A DNA stretch of 34,392 bases from Anaerolineales bacterium (GCA_026996855.1 JALWJZ010000104.1:1-34392); one strand, 5' to 3'; numbered from the stretch's first letter, positions 7,867 through 15,064 are shown. Program-made: numbers and translations. The notes: generated from the sequence alone by a model not told the origin.

Positions 7867-8655
7867 ATGCAAGACGCCCGATGGTTGGACCTGGCCGAAG
7901 CCGCGGTGTTGCAAGCCGGAGAGCAATTGCGCCGCATGTTCCTGCAACGAAATTTTCGCGTGTGGCAAAAAAGCGAGGAATGGGGTCTGGTGACCGAAGC
8001 CGACAAAACCGCGGATGCCATCATTCACGAAGTGGTCACCGCGGCGGTACCCGATGTTCCCGTATTGAGCGAGGAATCCGAAACCGTTTACCCCGAGGAG
8101 GCCCAAGGGGTCTGGATTGTGGACCCCATCGACGGCACCACCAATTTCGTAGCCGGACTTCCCTATTGGGGGGTGCTCCTGGCCTATGTAGAAAACGGCG
8201 AACCCTTAGCCGCGGCCATGTACTTCCCCATGCAGGAAGAAATGTACACCGCCTTGCGAGGGCAGGGCGCCTGGCTCAACGGACGGCCCATCCAGGTGAA
8301 GAACTCCGAACAATGGGAGACCCAATTCGTGTACATGTGCTCCGATACCCCCTGGAAGTACCACGTGGACCTGCGACACAAAGTGCGCATTTTGGGTTGC
8401 GGCGCTTATCACCTGGCCCTGCTGGCTTCGGGCCGAGGCGTGCTGAGCGTGGACTGCGCGCCTTTCGTGTGGGACTACGCGGCTCCGGCCCTCATCGTGC
8501 AGGAAGCCGGCGGCATCGTCACCACCTACGAAGGCCGGGACCTTTTCCCTTTGCAGCCGGGCAAAGACTACCTGGATGATTACCACATGGTCCTGGCCGC
8601 CACCCACCCGGATTTCATCGAAGCCGCCCGCAGACACTTGCGGAAAAGGGCCTGA
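7867..8655 (+). CDS. Inositol monophosphatase family phosphatase
   Basis: A 262-residue cytoplasmic Mg2+-dependent phosphatase of the SuhB/IMPase superfamily. The metal-binding set is complete: E70 in LSEES, D86 and D89 in WIVDPIDGTTNF, and D203 in WDYAAPALIVQEAGG. VTEADKTAD near 42-50 is the N-terminal family motif. Substrates in this family include inositol-1-phosphate, histidinol phosphate, fructose-1,6-bisphosphate and PAP, and the sequence alone does not separate them. ATG 7867 has GGAGG about 8 nt upstream; a longer in-frame extension would overlap the promoter region. A terminator follows 80 nt after the stop. Confidence 0.9.
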   Translation: MQDARWLDLAEAAVLQAGEQLRRMFLQRNFRVWQKSEEWGLVTEADKTADAIIHEVVTAAVPDVPVLSEESETVYPEEAQGVWIVDPIDGTTNFVAGLPYWGVLLAYVENGEPLAAAMYFPMQEEMYTALRGQGAWLNGRPIQVKNSEQWETQFVYMCSDTPWKYHVDLRHKVRILGCGAYHLALLASGRGVLSVDCAPFVWDYAAPALIVQEAGGIVTTYEGRDLFPLQPGKDYLDDYHMVLAATHPDFIEAARRHLRKRA

Positions 8656-8736
8656 ACGCATACGAATACCAACTCTTCCCATAAATGTGGGACAATGGTA
8701 TCGTAGCCCGAATTGGGCGCGGGACCGCGAAAAAAA

Positions 8737-8753
8737 GGGCGGCTTCGCCGCCC
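8737..8753 (+). terminator. Terminator after the phosphatase gene
   Basis: GGGCGGC (8737-8743) pairs with GCCGCCC (8747-8753), preceded by seven A residues (8730-8736) and followed by CTCAATTTATTTC. The flanking A run gives a T run on the other strand, so it may be bidirectional. Confidence 0.65.
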
Positions 8754-8833
8754 CTCAATTTATTTCATCTTGGGCGGACTTTGCAGGCGGGCCTTTTGGA
8801 ATACCTTGGTCTGACCGGGTCCGGGACTTTAGA

Positions 8834-8880
8834 AAGAGATAATGTTGCAAACGGCAAAGCCGCCTACAACATTATCTCTT
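8834..8880. repeat. Perfect 14-bp inverted repeat
   Basis: AAGAGATAATGTTG (8834-8847) is the exact reverse complement of CAACATTATCTCTT (8867-8880). The 19-nt centre holds its own CGGC-AAA-GCCG hairpin. The AT-rich arms stand out from their GC-rich surroundings. It could be a structured RNA, a protein-binding site or a miniature-element remnant; there is no adjacent transposase. Confidence 0.7.
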
Positions 8881-8923
8881 CCTTATTCCTGCAGCCCCGG
8901 GTCTGCCCAGGCCCATGCAAAAT

Positions 8924-8948
8924 GGCGGACGGCCGTTGGCCGACCGCC
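8924..8948 (+). terminator. GC-rich hairpin, possible terminator
   Basis: Arms 8924-8934 and 8938-8948 pair at 10 of 11 positions around a GTT loop, followed by only TTT. It may end a short transcript or be a remnant of the local hairpin family. Confidence 0.35.
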
Positions 8949-9008
8949 TTTGGAGACCCCGAAAACTTTTGAGTGCATTTTTTTGTCCCAGCACCGCGGG
9001 GTACTTTT

Positions 9009-9036
9009 GGGTAAAATGGCAATGAATCCGTATAAA
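9009..9036 (+). promoter_or_regulatory. Candidate promoter of the coiled-coil protein gene
   Basis: TATAAA lies 17 nt before the start at 9054. TTGGGT lies about 16-18 nt further upstream. The -10 box is fair and the -35 box weak. GAGGAGGGG at 9043-9051 is a strong ribosome binding site. Confidence 0.4.
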
Positions 9037-9053
9037 TCGTAAGAGGAGGGGAT

Positions 9054-9452
9054 ATGAGCGTTCCCACGTATACGGAAGTCGTGCGCATTTTGCAGCGTTC
9101 CCTGGGCGAAGAAGAGGGCCTGCGGGTGATGGAGTTCTTCATGCAGCGCCTGCCGCCCAACGTGGCCACCAGGGACCAGGTAGACGCCCTCCACGTGCGC
9201 ATCGAGGAGGTGCGGGCCGAACTCCTCCGGGAAATCGAACAAGTGCGGGCCGAACTCCTCCGGGAAATCGAGCAAGTGCGCCTGGAAATCGAACAAGTGC
9301 GAGCCGACCTGACCCGGGAAATCGAAAAGGTGCGGGCCGACCTGACCCGGGAAATCGCCGAGACCAAGGTCACCATGATTCGCTGGGCCTTTCTCTTTTG
9401 GGTCAGCCAGATGGCCATGCTGGCAGGTATTCTGTTCAAACTCCTCTCCTGA
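9054..9452 (+). CDS. Coiled-coil protein with 11-residue repeats and C-terminal membrane helix
   Basis: A 132-residue protein. About 35 N-terminal residues look globular (VVRILQRSLGEEEGLRVMEF). A long charged coiled coil follows (about 43-103), made of 11-residue units of the type EQVRAELLREI with one 7-residue unit in the middle. One membrane helix ends the chain (WAFLFWVSQMAMLAGILFKLL). The layout resembles the DUF1640/CCDC90-type tail-anchored coiled-coil family, known from many bacteria and from the mitochondrial MCUR1 relatives, but this is a resemblance only. Hendecads favour a straight or slightly right-handed coil. It likely forms oligomers at the inner membrane; its function is unknown. 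A GNAT gene starts 4 nt after the stop. Confidence 0.85.
   Translation: MSVPTYTEVVRILQRSLGEEEGLRVMEFFMQRLPPNVATRDQVDALHVRIEEVRAELLREIEQVRAELLREIEQVRLEIEQVRADLTREIEKVRADLTREIAETKVTMIRWAFLFWVSQMAMLAGILFKLLS
9210..9362 (+). repeat. 33-bp tandem repeats inside the coiled-coil gene
   Basis: Units lie at 9210-9242, 9243-9275, 9297-9329 and 9330-9362, with a shorter 21-bp unit at 9276-9296. The first two copies differ at one base only. The near-identity at DNA level points to recent duplication, and copy number may vary between strains. Confidence 0.88.
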
Positions 9453-9455
9453 TGG

Positions 9456-10007
9456 ATGCAGGTTGCGCGGCTCATGGCAGCGGACATTATGGACGACGCC
9501 CATAAGACGATAACCACCCCCAAAAGCGCCAAAACTCCGAAAACGGCCACCGCCTCCATCCGGTTGCGCCCGCTGCAGCCGGAGGACCTGCCGGCTCTCA
9601 TGGATCTCTACGACCAGGCCTACGCCGAACACCCGGAATACGGCGAGAGTTCCCGCCAGAAGACCCGCCGCTACCTGAAATGGCTGATGCGGCACCACAC
9701 CTTCTTCCAGGTGGCCGAGGCTGAAGGGCGTCCCGTGGGCTTCATCGTGGTGGACGCGGACTGGCGGGACTGGAACGGTCAACCAGTGGGGGAAATCCAC
9801 GAACTCGCGGTCCATCCCGACTATTGGGGGAAAAGCGTGGCCACGCGCCTGCTCCAGGCCGGACTGGAACACATCCGTGCGCGAGGACGGGGCCTCGCGG
9901 GCCTTTGGGTGGGGGAGCACAACGACCGGGCCATCGCCTTTTATCAACGCCACGGCTTCCGCCCGGTACGTTGGGGCTACTGGGTGAGGATGGTGAAAAG
10001 GTTGTAA
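9456..10007 (+). CDS. GNAT family N-acetyltransferase
   Basis: A 183-residue protein with a GNAT domain from about residue 35: IRLRPLQPEDLPALMDLYDQA, then GEIHELAVHPDYWGKSVATRLL, which contains the acetyl-CoA loop in the variant form YWGKSVATRL, and ending NDRAIAFYQRHGF. The substrate cannot be predicted. The N-terminal 34 residues are Lys/Thr-rich and low in complexity. In-frame ATGs at 9474 and 9489 are alternatives, and none has a strong ribosome binding site, so translation may be coupled to the preceding gene. The last 31 nt overlap the 3' end of the convergent peptidase gene. Confidence 0.85.
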   Translation: MQVARLMAADIMDDAHKTITTPKSAKTPKTATASIRLRPLQPEDLPALMDLYDQAYAEHPEYGESSRQKTRRYLKWLMRHHTFFQVAEAEGRPVGFIVVDADWRDWNGQPVGEIHELAVHPDYWGKSVATRLLQAGLEHIRARGRGLAGLWVGEHNDRAIAFYQRHGFRPVRWGYWVRMVKRL

Positions 10008-11050
10008 AGCACGCGAGCGTTGCGCTCCAGGTCCTCCACCGTAATGTACTCCCGCTCGCTATGGGCCACAGCCAGTTCCCCAAAACCGAACACCACGCAT
10101 TGCAACCCCACTTTGGCAAAATTGGCCGCGTCGGTCCAGGAAGGCATGATGCCCAGGGTGGGGGGCCGCCCCAAAGCCCTTTCGTAAGCCTGCACCAGGG
10201 CTTTCGTGCCCGGGTGATAACCAAAGTCCCACGGGTTCTCCACATCCACCCGCTCGTACGTCACCCTCCCCGTAAAGGGCGGCCGGGCCAGCACCTGCTG
10301 CATGGTGCTTTCCACCTTTTCCCACGCGTCCCCCGGTTCCAACACGAATTCCCCTAAAAGTTCTGCCCGATGGGGCGTGGCGTAGTATTCCCATCCACCC
10401 TGGAAGGAAAACACATTGAGGGGCCGGGCCAGCGCCTTTTCCAACGCCTGCCAGGCCTCCACAAGCAGGCGCACGGGGTTGTGGGCCTGCTGAAACGCGG
10501 CCGCGTGGTACACCGGCGCCTCCGCGTGCAGGCGAAATTCCAGCGAGCCTTTCTGGCGGGTGCATATCACCCCTTCGGTGGGTTCCAGCACCACCACATA
10601 CCGGGCCTGCTCCTGCAAAAGGGCCGCCAGGCTCGCGGAACCCACCGCGGCGTTGTTCTCCTCGTCCACCGTCAGGGCCAGGGAGACGGGCACCACGCCC
10701 TGCTCCCGGTAAAAGGTTTCCAGGGCCACGATGAGCGCGGCCAGCAGGCCCTTGGTATCCACCGCGCCCCGACCGTACACCCGATTGCCCTCCAACCGCG
10801 GGGTGAAGGGGTCGGGCATGGAAAGAGGCGGGACCGTGTCCACATGGGTGTTCACCACCAGGGGGCGGTCGGGAAGCAGAGCGTACAGGTTGTACTGCCG
10901 GTGGCCGTTGGCGTACTTGTCCACCTCCTGCCGCTGCCAGGGCACGAAGGGCAGCCGGTCCTGCACGTATTCCAAAATGGGGGTGCAATCCCGATAACTG
11001 GGGATGCGGATGAGCGCTTGGGCTTCCTGAATCAGGGCGTCCCGGTCCAT
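9977..11050 (-). CDS. M20 family metallopeptidase (ArgE/DapE/carboxypeptidase G2 type)
   Basis: A 357-residue zinc amidohydrolase. Metal and catalytic residues are visible: H69 and D71 in NTHVDTVPP, bridging D98 in GRGAVDTKG, and E130-E131 in VDEEN. Further conserved parts are LEPTEG and the C-terminal AHSEREYI histidine. SWTDAANFAK near 305 matches the ArgE/DapE-type pattern. Family members remove acyl or succinyl groups in amino-acid synthesis or trim small peptides; which applies is not clear. ATG 11050 is preceded by AGGAGG. It lies downstream of aroKB on the same strand across a 100-nt gap of 8-bp repeats, so co-transcription is possible. Confidence 0.9.
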   Translation of the reverse strand: MDRDALIQEAQALIRIPSYRDCTPILEYVQDRLPFVPWQRQEVDKYANGHRQYNLYALLPDRPLVVNTHVDTVPPLSMPDPFTPRLEGNRVYGRGAVDTKGLLAALIVALETFYREQGVVPVSLALTVDEENNAAVGSASLAALLQEQARYVVVLEPTEGVICTRQKGSLEFRLHAEAPVYHAAAFQQAHNPVRLLVEAWQALEKALARPLNVFSFQGGWEYYATPHRAELLGEFVLEPGDAWEKVESTMQQVLARPPFTGRVTYERVDVENPWDFGYHPGTKALVQAYERALGRPPTLGIMPSWTDAANFAKVGLQCVVFGFGELAVAHSEREYITVEDLERNARVLYNLFTILTQ

Positions 11051-11068
11051 CGAGGCCTCCTGGAGGTG

Positions 11069-11147
11069 AATGAGCGAGCGGATGAGCGGATGAGAGGATG
11101 TGCGAATGTGCGAATGTGCGGATGGGCGAATTTACGGATGGGCGGGT
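11069..11147. repeat. 8-bp tandem array, GCGRATGW type
   Basis: About nine degenerate units in register, such as GCGGATGA, GCGAATGT and GCGAATTT, fill the gap between the M20 gene start region and the aroKB stop. The same octamer family recurs at 14800-14872 and 16714-16750. No function is evident. Confidence 0.8.
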
Positions 11148-11150
11148 CTT

Positions 11151-12734
11151 TTACGTATCTTGCAGTTGCCGGAAGACTCGTTCCAAAACCCGTTCGGGGA
11201 CGTGGACCCCGGTAACCACGCGGCCCACGGCCACGGGCAGGGCAAAAGCCACCCGACCGGCCCGGCGCTTCTTGTCGTGCCACAGGGAGCGGTGGAAGGC
11301 GGACCAGGACACCCGAGGGGGCACCCGGGTGGGGAGGCCAAGCCCCGCCAGCACCCGGGCCACTTCCTTTCCCCAACCGGGCAACGCCAGGCCCAGGGCC
11401 TCGGCCAGCGCTGCTTCCACCACCAGGCCCACGGCCACGGCCGCGCCGTGGGGGTACGCGTACCCCAGGGCGGCTTCGATGGCATGGCCCACGGTGTGGC
11501 CCGCATTGAGTTGCGCGCGCCGTCCAGTGCGCTCCCAGGGGTCCTGCTCCACCACCCGTACCTTGACGGCCAGGGCCCGCCGCACCACTTCCTCCGGGTG
11601 GGAGCGGACGTAACCCATTCCCCGGGCCAGGTCGGCCCACAGGGCCGGGTCGCCGATGAGGCCGTGCTTGGCGGCCTCGGCCAGGCCGTAGCGCCAGTGC
11701 TCTTCGGGCAGGGTACGGAGCACTTCCGGGTCCACCAATACGGCCCGGGGCGGATGAAAGGCCCCCACCGCGTTCTTGGCCTGGGGCAGGTCGATGCCCG
11801 TCTTTCCCCCAATGCTGGCATCCACCATGGCCAGCAGGCTGGTGGGCAGGTTGAGCCAGGCCACGCCCCGCATGAAGGTGGCCGCGGCGAAACCGGCCAC
11901 GTCGCCCACCACGCCGCCGCCCAGGGCCACCACGGTGCTGCGCCGGTCCAGCCCGGCCTGGAGGAAGCCCTCCCACAGCCGTTGCAAGTGGGTCAGCGTT
12001 TTGGCCTGTTCTCCCTCGGGCAGGGTGTGGGGAAACACCGGCCCCCCGGTTTTCGCCAGGCCCCGCGTCACCTGGGGGCCGTACAGCACCATCACCCGGG
12101 CATCCGAAACCAGGGCCCAGGAAGTGGTATCGCGGGCGTAGGCAGGAAGGACCTCGCCCAGAGCCTCGAGCAAGCCAGAGCGCACCCGCACGTCGTACGC
12201 CGGGGGCATGGCCCGCAGGCGAAACGCGCCCAGGGCCACCTGGGCCTGCCAGACCAGGTCGTCCGGGGAAACCCCGTCCACCGCCAGGCGCCGGGGAAAG
12301 GAAGCGTAATGGGCCGCCCGCTGGCGAAGCAGTTCGGCCAGGGCCCGGGCCGACCCGCCGGGTACCAAAGGCCGGGCCTCGGGCTCCCGGGCCATGCGGG
12401 CCTGCAAGGTTTCCGGCTTCGCGGTCAGGCACAACACCGGCCCGTGGGCCTCGGCCAGGGCACGGTTTTCCGCGCGCAGCAGCGCGCCGCCGCCCAGAGC
12501 CACCACCGCGCCCCGGGTTCCCCGATAACGGGCCACCACATCGGCCAGGGCCCGGGCTTCCCGCTCTCGAAAGGCCCCTTCCCCCTCCTCGGCAAAAATG
12601 CGCGGGATGGACCGACCCGCATCTTCCTCGATGCGCGCGTCCAGGTCTTCAAAGGGCAGATCCAACGCCCGGGCCAGGGCCCGGCCCAGGGTGCTCTTGC
12701 CCACTCCCGGGGGACCGTACAAGAACAGCAACAT
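11151..12734 (-). CDS. aroKB: Bifunctional shikimate kinase/3-dehydroquinate synthase
   Basis: A 527-residue fusion of two steps in the shikimate pathway. Residues about 1-165 are shikimate kinase: Walker A GPPGVGKST (7-15), the DLDARIEE shikimate-binding region, and ALGGGALL. Residues about 175-527 are 3-dehydroquinate synthase, which uses NAD+ and zinc: GGGVVGDVAGFAAATFMRG, NLPTSLLAMVDASIGGKTGI, AEAAKHGLI and the zinc-binding region NAGHTVGHAIE. The two steps are not consecutive: AroB is step 2 and AroK step 5. Such fusions are known in some bacteria (for example Thermotoga). No other aro gene is in the window. It starts 15 nt after the MazG-like gene and is probably in the same operon. Confidence 0.96.
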   Translation of the reverse strand: MLLFLYGPPGVGKSTLGRALARALDLPFEDLDARIEEDAGRSIPRIFAEEGEGAFREREARALADVVARYRGTRGAVVALGGGALLRAENRALAEAHGPVLCLTAKPETLQARMAREPEARPLVPGGSARALAELLRQRAAHYASFPRRLAVDGVSPDDLVWQAQVALGAFRLRAMPPAYDVRVRSGLLEALGEVLPAYARDTTSWALVSDARVMVLYGPQVTRGLAKTGGPVFPHTLPEGEQAKTLTHLQRLWEGFLQAGLDRRSTVVALGGGVVGDVAGFAAATFMRGVAWLNLPTSLLAMVDASIGGKTGIDLPQAKNAVGAFHPPRAVLVDPEVLRTLPEEHWRYGLAEAAKHGLIGDPALWADLARGMGYVRSHPEEVVRRALAVKVRVVEQDPWERTGRRAQLNAGHTVGHAIEAALGYAYPHGAAVAVGLVVEAALAEALGLALPGWGKEVARVLAGLGLPTRVPPRVSWSAFHRSLWHDKKRRAGRVAFALPVAVGRVVTGVHVPERVLERVFRQLQDT

Positions 12735-12749
12735 GGAACACCCCGTCCA

Positions 12750-13166
12750 TTACGAAGAAGGTGCATCCCCTTTCGGCAGCCACGGCGCCAGAATACGGGC
12801 CAAATCCGGCGGCGAAAAGGTGGACGGCTTCAGAATTTTGCCATCTTCCCGTAAAAGGGGGCGGCCGTCGGGCCCGGCCTTGCTCATGTTGCTGCGATGC
12901 ACCTCCGCGAAAAGGGCTTCGGCCACGTCCTGCAAACCGTGGGCCACCATGGCGCCCAACACCACATACAGTAAGTCGGTGAGGGCGTCGGCCACGGCCA
13001 CCAGGTCGCCCCGGCGGGCCGCGTCCGCGTATTCGGCCAGTTCTTCTTCGATGAGCCGAATGCGCAACTCCCGCACCTCGGGCGGCAAATCCGCGGTGGG
13101 AACCTCCGACACATAGGCCCCAAAGGTGCGGTGAAATTCCAGCAACGCCTGCAACTGTTCTTTCAT
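12750..13166 (-). CDS. MazG-like / phosphoribosyl-ATP pyrophosphohydrolase-like protein
   Basis: A 138-residue all-alpha NTP pyrophosphatase-type protein. The metal-binding pattern EExxE (E41-E42-E45) and D60-ALT-D64 is present, in the usual order. The C-terminal half includes EVHRSNMSKAGPDGRP, a pattern seen in PRA-PH-fold proteins of phage and bacterial origin. Relatives hydrolyse non-canonical or excess nucleoside triphosphates; the true substrate is unknown. ATG 13166 has GGGAGGAAAGG just upstream. As first gene of the minus-strand unit with aroKB, it has no obvious link to aromatic amino-acid synthesis. Confidence 0.82.
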   Translation of the reverse strand: MKEQLQALLEFHRTFGAYVSEVPTADLPPEVRELRIRLIEEELAEYADAARRGDLVAVADALTDLLYVVLGAMVAHGLQDVAEALFAEVHRSNMSKAGPDGRPLLREDGKILKPSTFSPPDLARILAPWLPKGDAPSS

Positions 13167-13276
13167 GCCCTTTCCTCCCGGCCTCGGGTGTTCATCATCC
13201 CCATCAAGGAACCAGGGACGCCCGATGAGGAATGGCCTTGCCCATCATGCGCCCCTGCCATGCGAGGCTCGGCGCA

Positions 13277-13285
13277 AGTATATCA
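13277..13285 (-). promoter_or_regulatory. Extended -10 promoter of the MazG-aroKB unit
   Basis: The minus strand reads TGATATACT, an extended -10 element (TGnTATACT), 111 nt before the MazG-like start. No clear -35 box is needed for this promoter type, and none was seen. Confidence 0.5.
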
Positions 13286-13360
13286 GGAATTCCCCAGGCG
13301 TGCACGCCGGCCTGCGCTTTTGGTTTTCAAAGCATGATTTTCGATTTTTTGAAGCAGGCA

Positions 13361-13389
13361 TTGACAAACTCGAAAACTTTCGCTATGAT
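13361..13389 (+). promoter_or_regulatory. Sigma-70-type promoter of the DUF2089 operon
   Basis: TTGACA (13361-13366), a 17-nt spacer and TATGAT (13384-13389) form a nearly perfect housekeeping promoter. Its -10 box sits in the centre of an inverted repeat (TTTCGC 13378-13383, GCGAAA 13394-13399), a likely operator. Confidence 0.88.
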
Positions 13390-13399
13390 ACTTGCGAAA
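13378..13399. promoter_or_regulatory. Inverted repeat around the -10 box, candidate operator
   Basis: TTTCGC and GCGAAA flank a 10-nt centre that starts with the -10 hexamer. The heptamer CGAAAAC also occurs as a direct repeat at 13371-13377 and 13395-13401, 24 nt apart. A bound protein would block RNA polymerase. The first gene product, with a zinc ribbon and HTH-like region, is the obvious candidate. Confidence 0.45.
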
Positions 13400-13418
13400 A
13401 CCTAAATAGGAGAGAAAG

Positions 13419-13829
13419 ATGCGCCGTTTGCCCCATGTCTGTCCCCTCTGCCAGGGTGAAATCGTGGTAACGGCCTTTGAATGCCGCTCGTGCGGTACCG
13501 AATTTCGCGGCCGCTTTCGCCCTTCCACGCTCCCCGCGCCTTTCGACCGGCTGACGCCGGAACAACTGCGTTTTTTGGAACACTTCATCCGCAGCGAAGG
13601 CAAGTTTTCCCGTATGGAGAAAGAACTGGGGCTATCCTATCCCACGCTTCGCAACCGGCTGCGGGCCATCATTCGGGCCATGGGGCTTCGCCCCACCGAA
13701 GAGGAAGAAACCCGGCCCGGCGTGACCCCCGAAGAACGCCGGCGCATCCTGGACGATTTGGAAGCCGGACGAATTACGGTCGAAACGGCTTTGCGCTTGC
13801 TGCGCGGGGATCCGCCGCAAACATCTTGA
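13419..13829 (+). CDS. DUF2089-like zinc-ribbon/HTH protein, probable regulator
   Basis: A 136-residue protein. C8/C11 (CPLC) and C22/C25 (CRSC) form a zinc ribbon. Residues about 45-90 look like a helix-turn-helix (LTPEQLRFLEHFIRSEGKFS, then GLSYPTLRNRL). The C-terminus, about 107-130, has the motif RRILDDLEAGRIT followed by ALRLL. This motif recurs at the C-terminus of the next gene product and the N-terminus of the fifth. The layout fits the DUF2089 family, whose function is not established. It is the first gene behind a strong promoter with an operator-like palindrome, so autoregulation is likely. GAGGAGGT after the stop serves the next gene. Confidence 0.85.
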   Translation: MRRLPHVCPLCQGEIVVTAFECRSCGTEFRGRFRPSTLPAPFDRLTPEQLRFLEHFIRSEGKFSRMEKELGLSYPTLRNRLRAIIRAMGLRPTEEEETRPGVTPEERRRILDDLEAGRITVETALRLLRGDPPQTS

Positions 13830-13841
13830 GGAGGTGTTCCG

Positions 13842-14798
13842 ATGGGTTGGTTCACCGGAAATTTCAGCCGAGAAGTGCCCGTCCACCGGGAAACGCCCTT
13901 CCGCATTCAAGTCAACGGTCCGTGTAAGGTACAGGGATACCAGGGCAACATGGCCCGAATGCGCGGTGTGGGCTCCGCGGTGGAGCGAGAGGGCCTTTGG
14001 GTGCTCCAGGGACCTACCAAAGTAGAGGCACCCCCATGGGCCTGGGTGCGGATGGAAGCCTTCGACGGCCCCCTCAAGGTGGTCGGCCTGCCCGAAGGAC
14101 GGCTGGAGGTCCAGAAAGGTCACGGCCCCCTCAAGGCGCAGGAGGTCCGGGCGGTTCACATTCAAGGGGTTTCCGGTCCGGTGGTGCTGGAGGACGTAAC
14201 GGAAAGCGCGACCCTGGAAAACATCCGAGGGCCGGTGAAAGTGAACCCCTGCCCGGGCGCGCTGGAGGCCCAGGTCACCGGTCCGGTGAAGGTGTACTGC
14301 CCGGAGCCGGCCGGACGGCGCCTCGCCCTGCGGGTACGGGGGCCGGTTGCGGTGCAGGTGCCCGCGGAAGCGCGACTGCACGGCCGCATCCAGGCCGAAG
14401 GGGGCGTCCATGTGGAAGGCATCCACCAGCAACCGGCTGCGCAAAGCCCCACGGAAGTCCGCTGGGAGGCGGCAGACCCCGAGACCGCGCTGCAACTGGA
14501 CATCGTGGCCCAGGGTCCCAAAGCCCGGGTGAGTATCGGCCCCGCGCCCGCGGCCATGGATGCCGACGTGGCCGACATGACCGACCTGGGCCTGGGCTTC
14601 GCCCGCACCATGACCGCGCTCTTCGGCCGCCTGTTCGGTGGGGGAGGGAAAACCGCCAGGACCAAAACCGCAACTTCCCCTGCACGCAGCCGGGGTTCCG
14701 AATCCATGGACGAAGCCCGGCAGCGCATCTTGCACATGCTGGCCCAGGGCAAAATCACCGCGGAAGAGGCCGAACGGCTGTTGCAGGCGCTGGAATGA
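13842..14798 (+). CDS. Beta-repeat protein (DUF4097/bactofilin-like) with C-terminal helical motif
   Basis: A 318-residue protein with no signal peptide. Residues about 25-190 are a row of short strands marked by repeated GP[VL]-[KVA] turns (NGPCKVQG, DGPLKVVG, HGPLKAQE, SGPVVLED, RGPVKVNP, TGPVKVYC, RGPVAVQV). This is the look of a right-handed beta-helix or bactofilin-like stack. A Gly/Thr/Arg-rich linker follows (about 265-288), then the motif RQRILHMLAQGKIT plus AERLLQAL (about 293-317). In Bacillus YvlB-type proteins a similar short domain accompanies a DUF4097 domain. It probably forms or joins a cytoplasmic polymer, or binds partners through the motif. Start ATG 13842 has GAGGAGGT 6 nt upstream. 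Confidence 0.78.
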   Translation: MGWFTGNFSREVPVHRETPFRIQVNGPCKVQGYQGNMARMRGVGSAVEREGLWVLQGPTKVEAPPWAWVRMEAFDGPLKVVGLPEGRLEVQKGHGPLKAQEVRAVHIQGVSGPVVLEDVTESATLENIRGPVKVNPCPGALEAQVTGPVKVYCPEPAGRRLALRVRGPVAVQVPAEARLHGRIQAEGGVHVEGIHQQPAAQSPTEVRWEAADPETALQLDIVAQGPKARVSIGPAPAAMDADVADMTDLGLGFARTMTALFGRLFGGGGKTARTKTATSPARSRGSESMDEARQRILHMLAQGKITAEEAERLLQALE

Positions 14799-14799
14799 G

Positions 14800-15031
14800 G
14801 CGAATGGGCGAATGGGCGAATTTGCGAATTTGCGAATTTGCGGATGAGCGAATTTGCGGATGAGCGGGAAGGCATTTTTTGGAGTGCGGCACCTTGGTGC
14901 CGCTTTGGAATGCGGCGGCTCGACGCCGCTTTAGGAAAGCGATAAAGCGGTAAGGCGGTAGAGCGGTAATGCGGTAAAGCGGTAGAGCAGGAAGGCGTTT
15001 TTGGAGTACGGCACCTTGGTGCCGCTTTGGA
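14800..15031. repeat. Composite repeat: two octamer arrays and three hairpin cassettes
   Basis: The 266-nt gap inside the DUF2089 operon holds no gene. From left to right it has GCGRATKW-type octamers (14800-14872), a hairpin GCGGCACC-TT-GGTGCCGC (14886-14903), a second hairpin with stem GCGGCG/CGCCGC (14912-14929), an array of GCGGTARW-type octamers (14939-14998), and a third hairpin (15009-15024) almost the same as the first. Each hairpin is led by TTTGGAGT or GGAAT and followed by TTTGGAA or TTTAGGAA. Confidence 0.85.
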
Positions 15032-15064
15032 ATACCAGACCAAAATCCAACAGGAGCGACAACC

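Larger units (their letters stand above)
8656..9053. other. Non-coding interval with three hairpins
   Basis: No open frame with a plausible start and ribosome binding site was seen in these 398 nt. The interval holds a terminator (8737-8753), a 14-bp perfect inverted repeat (8834-8880) and a third GC-rich hairpin (8924-8948), then the likely promoter of the next gene (TATAAA at 9031-9036). Confidence 0.6.

Noticed and set aside
6176-7993. 605-residue open frame on the plus strand over the riboswitch and the PLD-like gene
   Set aside because: It is antisense to a riboswitch and a gene with two full HKD motifs, and it shows no recognisable domain.
8834-8880. Insertion sequence ends
   Set aside because: The inverted repeat encloses only 19 nt and there is no transposase or target duplication nearby.
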